NCBI GenBank assembly: GCA_964609085.1
Contig: CAZSRZ010000006.1
Coordinates: 1-64,000 of the forward strand
Length of the DNA: 64,000 nt
Reading direction: 5' to 3'
Origin: JANPLG01 sp964609085
Lineage (GTDB): Bacteria; Armatimonadota; SYMT01
The notes beneath the pieces are model-generated. The model was given only the letters and a program-made list of their open reading frames with translations. It had not been told where the DNA came from and ran no database searches. This document shows, in pieces, positions 51,779-60,481 of this stretch; positions within the stretch are counted from its first letter, which is position 1; each line of letters starts with the position of its first letter. Both the position numbers and the translations under genes were made by a program.

Positions 51779-53382
51779 CGTGCCGCCCCCTTCCCATCAG
51801 CGGCATGGGGCTGGTAGGGATTCTCGACCGGGCCACGCGGCTTGACGTAGGTGTCCGGCTTCTGGCCCTCGCGTTCGGCCCACGCGACGAACGTGAGCGC
51901 CTTGGCGCCGGACAGGTCCGGGTTTGCCCTCACGTAGGCATCGAAGGCGGCGCGGGTGGTGAACGCCCGTGACCACATATCGCAGCCCGCGTGGCTGGCC
52001 TCGCTTTCCAGGAAGACCACGCCGGGTGTTGTGGTCTTCAGGTTCCCCTGCTCATCTGAGGTCACCACCACGGTGCGGTACGGGTCCTCGGTGGGGATCC
52101 GCAGGAGGGCGCGGCCCTTCGTTTCGGCGGCCATGTCGCGCGCGCAGAGCGGGCACCGCACTCGCATCGACCAACCATCGGCGGTCACGGTGGGGTTGCG
52201 CCACCAGTCGCCCCCGTCCCAGAGGGGCATCGAGCAGTGGTGGCAGTCCGCCATGCTCATCCAACCCATGGACGGCATCCACATCAGATCCGGGGTCATC
52301 CCTTTCATCATCCCCATCCCCGGCATGCCGACGAAGTGCCGATGGTCGTGAACTCCGGGGGCGCCCGCGGGTTGTGCGGACTCGCCCGGTTTCTCACCGC
52401 GGTGGGCTGCGGCGGAAACCTCCCAGATTGCCAGCCGGATCTGCTCTTCCTTCCGGGGATCGGACAGCTCCGGGGAAGCCAGGATGTCGTTCACCATGTC
52501 GTGCAGCATGTGCAGGTTGTCGAAGGCGTTGGCGATGTGCGGGAAGCGTGCCGCGAAGATAGGGCTGACCTCGGCGAACATCGGCATGAAGGGTCGATCG
52601 GTCCGGTACAGCTCCACCCGCCGGTACTGGTCGCCGACCAGGGCATAGGCAGCCTTCTGGTCCTCGGAGGAGGTCCGGAAGAGCACGTCGTACATCGCGC
52701 CCTGCAGCCAGTGGTAGCCCCAGAACAGCCCGTTGACCTTCGGATAGGTTCGTCGAAACTTCCCGCTGTACGGCCGGCTGTCCAGGTGTTCCATGTTCAT
52801 GGGAAGCGGCGTGATGGCGTACGGCACGCTTTCAAAGTAGTACTTCCAGAGCCGCTCGATCTCCCGGTCCTTCTCGGCGTGGGTGAGCCGGCGCGACGCC
52901 AGCACGTCCACGGTCTGCGCGTGCAGAACATGGGTCCAGTCGAATACCTGCTCCAGCACGCCGTACTTGCGGCCGAATGTGGGGGCGATGGCCGCCTCGT
53001 CCGGCATGAATCGGGGCGGATTCTTCAGCACGCGGTCAATTCGGCCGAAGGTCGTCGTTTCCAGCCGAGCGGCTTTCCCGGTCACAAGGTCCTCGTAGGC
53101 CATAGCGTGCCCCACCGCCACGGCGTTCAAGTCCCGCGCCAGGGGCTCGTTGTTGTAGACGGCGAAGTTGTAGGCACCCCGCCGGTAGAAGAGATGATTC
53201 TGCTGGGTATTGGTCAGCCAGCCCGGGAGCCCACCGGGGTCGCGAGGTAGTTCCCCAGAAGGCATGCGGGGCGCGTCGCCATGACCAGAATGGCCGTCCG
53301 GCCGGGGCTGGGCCCCGGTCGGACGGGCTGCTGGTGGCAGGCTGATCAACAGCAGCGCGGACACGATCCAGGCCTTGTTCAT
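51769..53382 (-). CDS. Large exported Met-rich protein with C-terminal NosL-like domain
   Basis: A 537-residue protein with a signal peptide (MNKAWIVSALLLISLPPAA). Residues about 45-380 are a helical domain without recognised family (YNFAVYNNEPLARDLNAVAV ... GYHWLQGAMYDVLFRTS). A Met/His-rich linker follows (VGMPGMGMMKGMTPDLMWMP, then SMADCHHCSMP), a strong copper ligand cluster. The C-terminal domain (CPLCARDM ... GVVFLESEASHAGC ... AFTTRAAFDAYVRANPDL) parallels the neighbouring 165-residue NosL-like protein. ATG at 53382 chosen because the signal peptide starts there. No homologue is known to me; periplasmic copper chaperone or reductase is inference. Confidence 0.7.
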   Translation of the reverse strand: MNKAWIVSALLLISLPPAARPTGAQPRPDGHSGHGDAPRMPSGELPRDPGGLPGWLTNTQQNHLFYRRGAYNFAVYNNEPLARDLNAVAVGHAMAYEDLVTGKAARLETTTFGRIDRVLKNPPRFMPDEAAIAPTFGRKYGVLEQVFDWTHVLHAQTVDVLASRRLTHAEKDREIERLWKYYFESVPYAITPLPMNMEHLDSRPYSGKFRRTYPKVNGLFWGYHWLQGAMYDVLFRTSSEDQKAAYALVGDQYRRVELYRTDRPFMPMFAEVSPIFAARFPHIANAFDNLHMLHDMVNDILASPELSDPRKEEQIRLAIWEVSAAAHRGEKPGESAQPAGAPGVHDHRHFVGMPGMGMMKGMTPDLMWMPSMGWMSMADCHHCSMPLWDGGDWWRNPTVTADGWSMRVRCPLCARDMAAETKGRALLRIPTEDPYRTVVVTSDEQGNLKTTTPGVVFLESEASHAGCDMWSRAFTTRAAFDAYVRANPDLSGAKALTFVAWAEREGQKPDTYVKPRGPVENPYQPHAADGKGAARCP

Positions 53383-53396
53383 GGGTGCCACGTCGA

Positions 53397-53894
53397 TCAG
53401 CGAGCGGGAGTGGCCAGAGCCACCATCTCGGCCAGAGTGAGCGGCTTCGCGTCGGCAAGCAACTCGTGATTCGCGTGGATCCACTTCTCGAAAGCAGACC
53501 GGGTGGTCAACGCTCGGTAGCCGAGCTGGCAGCTTCGGTGGTTCACTTTTTGCCCCACGAAGACGGCGCCCTCGGGTGAGGCGGTCCACTTGCCGTCCTT
53601 GCGCGCAAGGGTCACGGGCTTTCCCTTCAGCTCGGAGGGCGCGAGGATCGTGATGTCGCCCGTGTAGCTCTTCGAGTCCTGGAGCGCACAGAAAACACAG
53701 CGGTACTCGATCCGCTTCCGGCCACTCTTGAGGGCGACCTCATTGTCGAGCCGATCCGTGTCCTGCACCACATCCAACTTGCAGACAGGGCACTTCGCCT
53801 CGTGAGCCCTGGCCGTATCGAGCCTCGGTCCGGCGACCGCGATCGCCGCCAGTATGCCGGCGATGATCCATCGCCGCGAGATTATGGCATGCAT
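53397..53894 (-). CDS. NosL-like exported metallochaperone
   Basis: A 165-residue protein with a signal peptide (to about residue 30). The mature domain begins EAKCPVCKLDVV and contains YRCVFCALQD, the CPVC/CxxC arrangement of NosL-type copper chaperones, then GAVFVGQKVNHRSCQLGYRA and TTRSAFEKWIHANHELL. Its C-terminal half aligns by eye with that of the 537-residue gene 14 bp downstream, indicating gene duplication and fusion. GAGGAG precedes the ATG. Cu(I) delivery in the periplasm is the family role. Confidence 0.75.
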   Translation of the reverse strand: MHAIISRRWIIAGILAAIAVAGPRLDTARAHEAKCPVCKLDVVQDTDRLDNEVALKSGRKRIEYRCVFCALQDSKSYTGDITILAPSELKGKPVTLARKDGKWTASPEGAVFVGQKVNHRSCQLGYRALTTRSAFEKWIHANHELLADAKPLTLAEMVALATPAR

Positions 53895-54062
53895 TGCAAA
53901 CTCCTCTGGGCGCCCTTGCGGGGGCGGGGATTGAGTGTCGCCGTCGGCGTCCCGGTTGGGGGACGCACGGCATTCATCCGGGTGCCGTTGGGGGACGGGC
54001 GGCCGACCGTCACGGACGGATCGACCAGGGCGATCCGCCGGAGGCGGGGTAACTCCGTCCCG

Positions 54063-54539
54063 TTAGTGGGTGACGGCGGTCGGAGGGGCGCGCGACCGAT
54101 CAGCGCCGCGCTGGGGCGGTCGCAGAGGCCCGGAAGCCGGCTGAGGCAACCGCAAGCCGCCCGTAGGCAGGATCAGGAGACGATCCGCGGTAGGCAGCAG
54201 GGCCGGGCTTGCCGCGAGGGGCCTCGCCGCCGGTTTGGGCTCCGTGGCCACCGGGGCAGAAGGCGTCTCGACCGTGCACGTGCACGAGGCCGAGGCCAGT
54301 GACCGGCCGGTGTGATGGGTCGGCGAGACGGCCTCGGAGCCGGATCGGCAACAACAGGTCGCTTCGCCGGACATCCCGCAGGCCCTGGGCGCCTGAGGCT
54401 GGGCAGAACTCGCCGCCGTTGCCGTCGGTGCAGTGGAGCTCCCGCAGGCGACCGCCATCCCGGGAAGGCCAGTGGCGAACGCCACCGCCAGGGCCGTGGG
54501 AAGGGCCATCCAGATTCTGTTGCGCCGCAGGAGTTTCAT
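54063..54539 (-). CDS. Small exported Cys-rich protein
   Basis: A 158-residue protein with an N-terminal signal or anchor (LPTALAVAFATGLPGMAVA). Two Cys groups follow: CGMSGEATCCCRSG (four Cys in 12 residues) and SCTCTVE, with CGSS just after the signal. The C-terminal half is Pro/Ala/Arg-rich and low complexity. It is the first gene after the CsoR-box promoter at 54578-54606, so it heads the operon; a 168-bp gap to the NosL-like gene may hold an attenuator. Metal buffering is a plausible inference; no known family recognised. Confidence 0.6.
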   Translation of the reverse strand: MKLLRRNRIWMALPTALAVAFATGLPGMAVACGSSTAPTATAASSAQPQAPRACGMSGEATCCCRSGSEAVSPTHHTGRSLASASCTCTVETPSAPVATEPKPAARPLAASPALLPTADRLLILPTGGLRLPQPASGPLRPPQRGADRSRAPPTAVTH

Positions 54540-54577
54540 GAAGGTTGCGCCTGTCCGTGAACAGGTCGTTGTCGAGG

Positions 54578-54606
54578 AGTATATACCCCTAGGGGGTAGA
54601 GATCAA
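54578..54606 (-). promoter_or_regulatory. Metal-operon promoter with CsoR-type operator
   Basis: Minus-strand TTGATC (54606-54601) and TATACT (54583-54578) with a 17-base spacer. The spacer holds TACCCCTAGGGGGTA (54584-54598), a near-perfect palindrome of the class bound by CsoR copper sensors. A repressor bound here would block polymerase. First gene starts at 54539. Confidence 0.8.
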
Positions 54607-54625
54607 CCACCGGCTGATCCCGATT

Positions 54626-57244
54626 TCACATGGACAAGGACCCGGTGGATGCACTGACGTTCCGGTTGTCGGCGTGGGTTTGTTGGGCAGGGACGTCGCC
54701 CGTTCGCGCGGACTGGGACCGAAACCCTCGCAGTCGCAGGCTGTTGGTCACCACCGAGATGCTGGAGAGAGCCATGGCCGCACTGGCGATGATCGGGGAC
54801 AGAGTGATGCCGAAGACCGGGTAAAGCGCCCCTGCCGCTATCGGGATGCCCAGGACGTTGTAGAGGAAGGCGAAGAAGAGATTCTGGCGGATCGTGCGCA
54901 TCGTGGCCCGTGAGAGCCGGATCGCCGCGACCACGCCCGTCAGTTCGCCGCTCACCAGGGTGATATCCGACGCTTCCATGGCGACATCGGTGCCTGTTCC
55001 GATGGCGATCCCGACATCAGCCTGCGCCAGGGCCGGGGCGTCGTTGATGCCGTCGCCGACCATGCCCACCACGTGGCCTGCCTCCTGGAGCATCCGAACC
55101 TGTGCCACCTTCTGCTCCGGCAGCACCTCGGCGACGACGCGGTCGACGCCTACCTGCCGGCCGACCGCCTCAGCGGTGCGCAGATTGTCTCCGGTGACCA
55201 TAACCACCAGCAGTCCGGCTTCGCGGAGAGCGGCCACCGCCGCGGCTGACCGGGCCTTCACCCGATCCGCAACGGCGATCACCCCGGCCGCCCGACCGTC
55301 CACGGCAGCCAGCATCGGTGTCTTCCCATCTTCGGAGAGCCGGTCCATGCTCTCCAGCAGCGGCGTCGGGTCGATGCCGCGCTCATCCAACAATCGCCGA
55401 TTGCCGACGAGCACGGTGCGGCCGTCGACGGTCGCTTCCAGCCCGCGCCCGGTCAGCGAGTTGAAGGAGGATGCCTGGCTGGGGCTGAGGCCCCGAACCT
55501 CGGCGGCCCTGACGATCGCCTCCCCGAGCGGATGCTCCGAGGACTTCTCGGCACCAGCAATCAACCCCAGGAGTTCCGCCTCGTCCCATCCGTCAGTAGG
55601 TATGACATCGGTCAGTTCCGGTCGCCCTTCGGTGATCGTGCCGGTCTTGTCCAGGATCAGGGCGGTGATCTTGTGCGCTGTCTCCAGGCTTTCACCCCCA
55701 CGGATCAAGATGCCGTTTTCGGCACCGCGGCCGGTGCCGACCATCACCGCGGTCGGCGTCGCCAGGCCCAGAGCGCAGGGGCACGCGATGATGAGCACCG
55801 AGACGAAGGCGATCAGAGCCTGCTGAAGCCGCGTTTCCACCGGGGCCAGCGTCATCCAGAGGAAGAACGCGACGACGGCGATCCCCAGCACCCCCGGCAC
55901 AAAGACACCGCTGATGACGTCCGCCAATCTCTGGATCGGAGCCTTGCTGCCCTGAGCCTCCTGCACCAGCTTGATGATCTGCTGCAGAGCAGTCTCCTTG
56001 CCCACCTTCGTCGCTTCGAGCCGGAAGGCGCCGGTTCGGTTAATGGTGGCACCGAAGACCTCATCCCCCGGGGCCTTCTCCACCGGTAGGCTCTCGCCGG
56101 TCAACATCGACTCATCCACCGCGCTCCCGCCGAACCGGACGACCCCGTCCACGGGGATCTTCTCGCCTGGTCGGACCAGCACCAGATCTCCGGCGGCCAC
56201 ATCCTCGACGGGGATCTCGAGCTCCGCCCCATCACGCAGCACATGGGCGGTCCGCGGTTGGAGCCCGATCAGGCGACGAATCGCGTCGCCCGCTCGAGCC
56301 TTTGCACCGGCCTCCAGCATCCTGCCGACCAGGATCAAGGCGATGATCACGGCTGCTGCCTCAAAGTAGACGGGTGCCATTACCGGGCCGTGGCCGCCGC
56401 CGTGAGCGTGGGTGGGAACGACGAGCCCGGGAAAGAGGGTCGCGATGACGCTGAAAACGAATGCGGCCCCGGTGCCCATGGCGATCAGGGTGTTCATGTC
56501 CGCCGAGCGGTGCCAGAGGGCACTCCAGGCACCACGGAAAAACGGTGCTCCTGCATAGGCGAGGACGGGCGTCGTGAGCAACATCTGGACCCAGTGGTTG
56601 CCGGGGAAATCCAGGTGCAGCATGGCGAGGACCGTCACAGGCAACCCGAAGACCAGAGCGACCCAGAAGCGGCGGCGGAGGTCCGCGTACTCTCGCTCAC
56701 GGGCAACCCGTTCCCAATCCTCATCGCCAACGCCCGCCGCCTCCGCCTCGATGGGCGTGGGCGGTTCCAGCGCGTGTCCCTCGCTGACGAGGGCCTGCCG
56801 TACCGCGTCCGGCTCCGTGAGGCCGGGGAAATACTCGACCACCAGAACCTGGTTGGCCTCGTCAAGGGCGGCACTCACCACGCCGCGCAGTCGAGCAGCC
56901 GTCTCGACAACCCCCGTAGCCTGCTCCGCGCCTGCCGGGGTCAACCGAATCCGAGCCTCAGCCGTACCGGCCGTACCATAGCCCGCCCGCCGGATGGCAC
57001 CGACCAGCAGCCCGGTGTTCGTCTCCGTCGGCTGATAGGCGATCGTCGCCTGGTGGGCAGCGAAGTTCACCCCGGCCTCGGTCACGCCGGGAGTGCGGCG
57101 GAGCACCTTCTCGATACGGGCAGCGCACGCCGCACAACTCATCCCCGTCACTGGAACCGTGATCTGCTCGTCCGCCGTCCCCTCGGGGCCAGCCGTCGGA
57201 CCGGATTGGCCCTCGCGGACCACTGACCCCATTGAGCCTGCCAT
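54626..57244 (-). CDS. copA: Cu(I)-exporting P1B-type ATPase
   Basis: An 872-residue CopA. An N-terminal HMA domain has GMSCAACAARIEK (Cys37, Cys40); a second HMA-like domain (about residues 95-155) lacks the CxxC pair. Eight membrane helices include the CPC motif in IIACPCALGLATP. Catalytic motifs: DKTGT (phosphorylated Asp), HP in SSEHPLGEAIV, GDGINDAPAL and the TGES actuator in MLTGESLPVEK. It pumps Cu(I) from cytoplasm to periplasm. ATG at 57244 with GAGGTGA upstream; longer in-frame reading would start inside the operator region. A two-box CsoR promoter lies directly upstream. Confidence 0.95.
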   Translation of the reverse strand: MAGSMGSVVREGQSGPTAGPEGTADEQITVPVTGMSCAACAARIEKVLRRTPGVTEAGVNFAAHQATIAYQPTETNTGLLVGAIRRAGYGTAGTAEARIRLTPAGAEQATGVVETAARLRGVVSAALDEANQVLVVEYFPGLTEPDAVRQALVSEGHALEPPTPIEAEAAGVGDEDWERVAREREYADLRRRFWVALVFGLPVTVLAMLHLDFPGNHWVQMLLTTPVLAYAGAPFFRGAWSALWHRSADMNTLIAMGTGAAFVFSVIATLFPGLVVPTHAHGGGHGPVMAPVYFEAAAVIIALILVGRMLEAGAKARAGDAIRRLIGLQPRTAHVLRDGAELEIPVEDVAAGDLVLVRPGEKIPVDGVVRFGGSAVDESMLTGESLPVEKAPGDEVFGATINRTGAFRLEATKVGKETALQQIIKLVQEAQGSKAPIQRLADVISGVFVPGVLGIAVVAFFLWMTLAPVETRLQQALIAFVSVLIIACPCALGLATPTAVMVGTGRGAENGILIRGGESLETAHKITALILDKTGTITEGRPELTDVIPTDGWDEAELLGLIAGAEKSSEHPLGEAIVRAAEVRGLSPSQASSFNSLTGRGLEATVDGRTVLVGNRRLLDERGIDPTPLLESMDRLSEDGKTPMLAAVDGRAAGVIAVADRVKARSAAAVAALREAGLLVVMVTGDNLRTAEAVGRQVGVDRVVAEVLPEQKVAQVRMLQEAGHVVGMVGDGINDAPALAQADVGIAIGTGTDVAMEASDITLVSGELTGVVAAIRLSRATMRTIRQNLFFAFLYNVLGIPIAAGALYPVFGITLSPIIASAAMALSSISVVTNSLRLRGFRSQSARTGDVPAQQTHADNRNVSASTGSLSM

Positions 57245-57291
57245 CGCACTCACCTCGTCTCCCCTCCGAGCGCCTGTCGGCCGGATGTCCA

Positions 57292-57308
57292 ATACCCTAT
57301 GGGGGTAT
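57292..57308. promoter_or_regulatory. CsoR-type operator, box 1 of copA
   Basis: ATACCCTATGGGGGTAT, matching the TACCC-N4-6-GGGGTA palindrome of known CsoR operators such as that of Bacillus copZA. It lies downstream of the -10, in the copA leader, with its centre 35 bp from box 2. Confidence 0.85.
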
Positions 57309-57323
57309 ACCAGCGCCAACACT

Positions 57324-57353
57324 TTTATACCCCCTACGGGTATGACCTGTCAA
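57324..57353 (-). promoter_or_regulatory. copA promoter
   Basis: Minus-strand TTGACA (57353-57348), an 18-base spacer and TATAAA (57329-57324). Box 2 overlaps the spacer and -10, so a CsoR-type repressor would occlude polymerase until copper releases it. Confidence 0.8.
57327..57343. promoter_or_regulatory. CsoR-type operator, box 2 of copA
   Basis: ATACCCCCTACGGGTAT, the inverted-orientation equivalent of box 1. It occupies the spacer of the copA promoter. Confidence 0.85.
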
Positions 57354-57384
57354 CCTGGACGGTCCACGGTTCCGCTGCCCAGCC

Positions 57385-57636
57385 GCCGCGCCCAACCCCC
57401 GACAAACGGGAGCCTCCCCGGGAGCCATCCTGGGTGCGAGGGCGACCCGCCCGCATGGGCCGCGGTGACCGCGCCCAACCCCCGACAAACGGGAGCCTCC
57501 CCGGGAGCCATCCTGGGTGCGCGGGCGTCCCGCCCGCATGGGCCGCCGTGGCCGAACCCGACCACCGACAAACGGGCACATCCCTGGGAGCCATCCTGGG
57601 TGCGCGATCATCCCGCCCACATGGGCCCGCCCCGTC
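57385..57636. repeat. Three tandem ~83-bp repeats
   Basis: GACAAACGGG recurs at 57401, 57484 and 57567, exactly 83 bp apart, with flanking GGGAGCCATCCTGGGTGCG and CCCGCCCGCATGGGCC blocks. Units 1 and 2 are almost identical; unit 3 is more diverged. Sits between the copA promoter and the end of the HD-GYP gene; no coding sequence. The elements look like the GC-rich dispersed repeats common in this group. Confidence 0.85.
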
Positions 57637-57672
57637 CGCTGCCGCAACTGCCGTCGCGTACCGGCTGTGGCT

Positions 57673-60153
57673 CTAGCCCAGGTTCCGCTTCGGGGAGTCG
57701 TCCGGCCCGTAGCCGGGAATCGGCACCGGAGGATGTTCGAGATCGAACACCCGTGGCGTGCCCATCTCAACCATCCGCCTGGCGGCGGCCTCGAGGAGCG
57801 ACTTGCCGTTGGCGCCGTCCGCAGGGTAGGCAGCCAGGCCGTAAACCACCTGCGACTGCGTCCCCGCGTGGGAGCGCGTGCGACAGTGGGCCACGATACG
57901 ATCCGAGATCACCGCCGCGTCGATCTGGTTGCAGCGAGGGAGGACCACCGCAAAGTCGCCGTCAGCGGTGTGCGCCACAAAATCTCCCTCGCGGAGGGCG
58001 TCCCGTAGGTGGGCGGCGAGGCCCGTGCGGCTTCGCCGGAGCGACTCCTCCGTGTGCCGCGAGGTCGCCGATTCCCCGATCACCAACACGGCGAACTCTT
58101 CTTCCCGCGTCTGGGCGATGGTGACCTGCGAGTGAAGGAACTGGAGCAGGTTCACGCAGCTCGGGAGGCCCGTGACCGGATCGTTGACGAAGGCCCGAGA
58201 CTGCGCCTCCAGGACGAGGGCATACGGGTCGGACTGCGATAGGAACTGGGCCAGGAGCTGCAATCGGTCACCGTGTAGCTCCCGGTAGACACTGTAGCTG
58301 CTGTGGTAGGCCGCAAGCACGCCGAGGGTCTTGCCCCCGACAACAATGGGCGCGGCGAGCGCGCTGCTGAGCTCCAGGTTCTCGCCCGGCCGGACGCGGC
58401 GGGAGAGGTCCATCCCCGCAGCGACATTGATGACGGACCTGCCGGTGGTCGCTACATACCCGCTCATGCCTTCCCCGAGGTGAATCTCCAGCCCGTCGAA
58501 GAGCTCACGCCAGTCGCCTTCCACGCTGATCGGGGTGAGCGTCCGCCGCTCCTGGTTCACAACATAGAGCACGAGCGTCGAGAAGGGAATGTGCGGCTTG
58601 ATGGCGTCCACCAGATCAGCGGACAGCATCGGGGCGCCTCGGGATGCGATGGGGAGGGCATTCAATTCCTGAAGGAATTCCTCCTCGGACAGGGGTTGGT
58701 CCAGTTGGGCCACTTGCAGACTCGCAACCCGCTGGGCGAGGATTTCCACCACCGAGGGCTTCTCCGCCGGCGCATCCTGGGCGAGTTGCTCGATGGCGGC
58801 ATCCATCTCCGGCAGGGACTTGATGAAGATCTTGGTCAGCTCCGGGTCGAATTGTGTGCCGGCGTTGGCGCGGATCATGTCTAGCGCTTGTTCCTGCCTG
58901 ACGGCCCGTCGGTACGGCCGGTCCGAGGTAAGGGCGTCGTACATGTCGACCAGCGACAGGATGCGGGCCCCGAGCGGAATCTGCTCCCCGCACAGGCCGT
59001 CCGGATACCCGAGCCCGTCCCAGCGCTCGTGATGTCCCCGGACGATTGGCACCACGGGCCAGGGGAAGTCGACCTGCTCGAGGATCGCCACCCCCATGGC
59101 CACGTGTGACTTGATGATCTCGAACTCCGACGCCGACAGCTTGCCGCGCTTCAATAGGATCTGCTCGGGGATGCCGATCTTCCCGATGTCGTGTAGGAGC
59201 GCCGCCGCCCGGATCGCTTCCAGGTCTCCACCGGTGATGCCCAGGCGCGTGGCAACTCCCACCGCGTACTCGCGCACGCGGTTCACGTGCTTGTGCGTGT
59301 GGGGGTCCTTCGTCTCGATGGCCATCGCCAGGCTGGCGATCATCGCCTCGTTGAGGCGATTGACCGTGCCCATGTGCTCCATGTCGGCCTTCAGCTTCTG
59401 GCTGCGGACGTTGAATGAGTAGTAGATGATGTAGCTGAGCGGCGCCAGGATTAGGATGGCGATGCCGGGTAGTTGAAAGGGGAGCCAGCTCGTCACACAG
59501 ACGACCACGGCACCGATAGAGGCGCTGGCGGCAAACCCCGGCCAGGCCCAGGCGAAGTATTCGCGGAAGGTGGCCCAGGCCTGGCGCTCTTGCGACCACG
59601 CCATGGCCACGGACATGCCGATGGCGTTCACCACGTAGAATGCCATCGGCGGTGCCGCCAGGGCTCCCCAGTTCAGGTTCTGCACCTGCAGCGGAAACTC
59701 GCCACGGAGGAGGTGGTGCACCGCGGCCATCGCCCCGATGCCCAGGATCAGGTTGGAGAGGTTGTAGAGTGCCTGGTAAGTGAGAGACTTACGAATCTGG
59801 ATGTGCCAGCCTTGCTCCCCATGTCGGAGCGAAACGCCGCCGATCACACCGAAGAGGCTCACCAGCACCGCAGCCGAAGGGCCGAGGATGAGGAACGTGT
59901 AGTAGGTGACCGTGAAGGTGAGGGTGATACAAGCCTTGCCGGCGCTCGGGTCGACGCGTGCGGCACCAGCCACCAGCCCGGCGAAGCAGAGCAACCCCAG
60001 CATTCCCCAGTCGGCAACGGGGAACGTGCTCTCCAGCCAGAAGGTCACCCCGATGGCACAGCATGCCTGGATAAGGATCCAGGCGCGAAGCTTCCTCGCC
60101 AGACGGTCAAACCGCATGGCGCCTGGGTTCCGTATGCTGCCGAGAAACTTCAT
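57673..60153 (-). CDS. Membrane HD-GYP phosphodiesterase with GAF and degenerate GGDEF
   Basis: An 826-residue regulator. About seven to eight membrane segments (residues 20-250) form an MASE-like sensor. An HD-GYP domain follows (about 275-460) with HDIGKIGIPE, HHERWDGLGYP and the DMYDALTSDRPYR helix, so cyclic-di-GMP hydrolysis is expected. A GAF domain (about 510-655) has LGEGMSGYVATTGRSV. The C-terminal GGDEF-like domain starts NDPVTGLPS but has REGDF in place of GGDEF, so it is probably inactive or allosteric. Inner membrane. Convergent arrangement puts its 3' end next to the copA leader repeats. Confidence 0.9.
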   Translation of the reverse strand: MKFLGSIRNPGAMRFDRLARKLRAWILIQACCAIGVTFWLESTFPVADWGMLGLLCFAGLVAGAARVDPSAGKACITLTFTVTYYTFLILGPSAAVLVSLFGVIGGVSLRHGEQGWHIQIRKSLTYQALYNLSNLILGIGAMAAVHHLLRGEFPLQVQNLNWGALAAPPMAFYVVNAIGMSVAMAWSQERQAWATFREYFAWAWPGFAASASIGAVVVCVTSWLPFQLPGIAILILAPLSYIIYYSFNVRSQKLKADMEHMGTVNRLNEAMIASLAMAIETKDPHTHKHVNRVREYAVGVATRLGITGGDLEAIRAAALLHDIGKIGIPEQILLKRGKLSASEFEIIKSHVAMGVAILEQVDFPWPVVPIVRGHHERWDGLGYPDGLCGEQIPLGARILSLVDMYDALTSDRPYRRAVRQEQALDMIRANAGTQFDPELTKIFIKSLPEMDAAIEQLAQDAPAEKPSVVEILAQRVASLQVAQLDQPLSEEEFLQELNALPIASRGAPMLSADLVDAIKPHIPFSTLVLYVVNQERRTLTPISVEGDWRELFDGLEIHLGEGMSGYVATTGRSVINVAAGMDLSRRVRPGENLELSSALAAPIVVGGKTLGVLAAYHSSYSVYRELHGDRLQLLAQFLSQSDPYALVLEAQSRAFVNDPVTGLPSCVNLLQFLHSQVTIAQTREEEFAVLVIGESATSRHTEESLRRSRTGLAAHLRDALREGDFVAHTADGDFAVVLPRCNQIDAAVISDRIVAHCRTRSHAGTQSQVVYGLAAYPADGANGKSLLEAAARRMVEMGTPRVFDLEHPPVPIPGYGPDDSPKRNLG

Positions 60154-60481
60154 GGGGCGATCGGCTCCCCGGACTAACGGGAGCCGTGAGAGAGAGCGTA
60201 GGACGCTTGCCTGTGCGTCCGTTGTTCCCCTGCTTTAGCCCGCGATTCCTGCGTCCGGGTCCCATCGCATCCCCCACACACCTGGCCAGCAAGGCATCGG
60301 ATGGAAGTGTCGCAAGAAAAACCCAACATCCAAGGGGCTGCGCGGGGAGGAGCGCCACGGTATTTGGGAGTAGTCTCACTTACTGCTTCACGTGGCCCGT
60401 TTGCAGACGGCTCCACGTGGGAACAGAGAGTCAGGGCTGGAGAGGTCGGGGCGCCCCAACTCCCGTACAGGAGGGCACCCC
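60154..60481. other. Intergenic region upstream of the 31-codon peptide gene
   Basis: 328 bp between the divergent HD-GYP start and the peptide ATG. It should hold promoters for both, but no convincing -35/-10 pair was identified. The peptide's ribosome binding site (AGGAGGG) lies at its right end. Confidence 0.5.

Noticed and set aside
57385..57636. Possible CRISPR-like array of three repeats
   Set aside because: The 83-bp units are continuous tandem repeats without unique spacers of constant length, and no cas gene is near.
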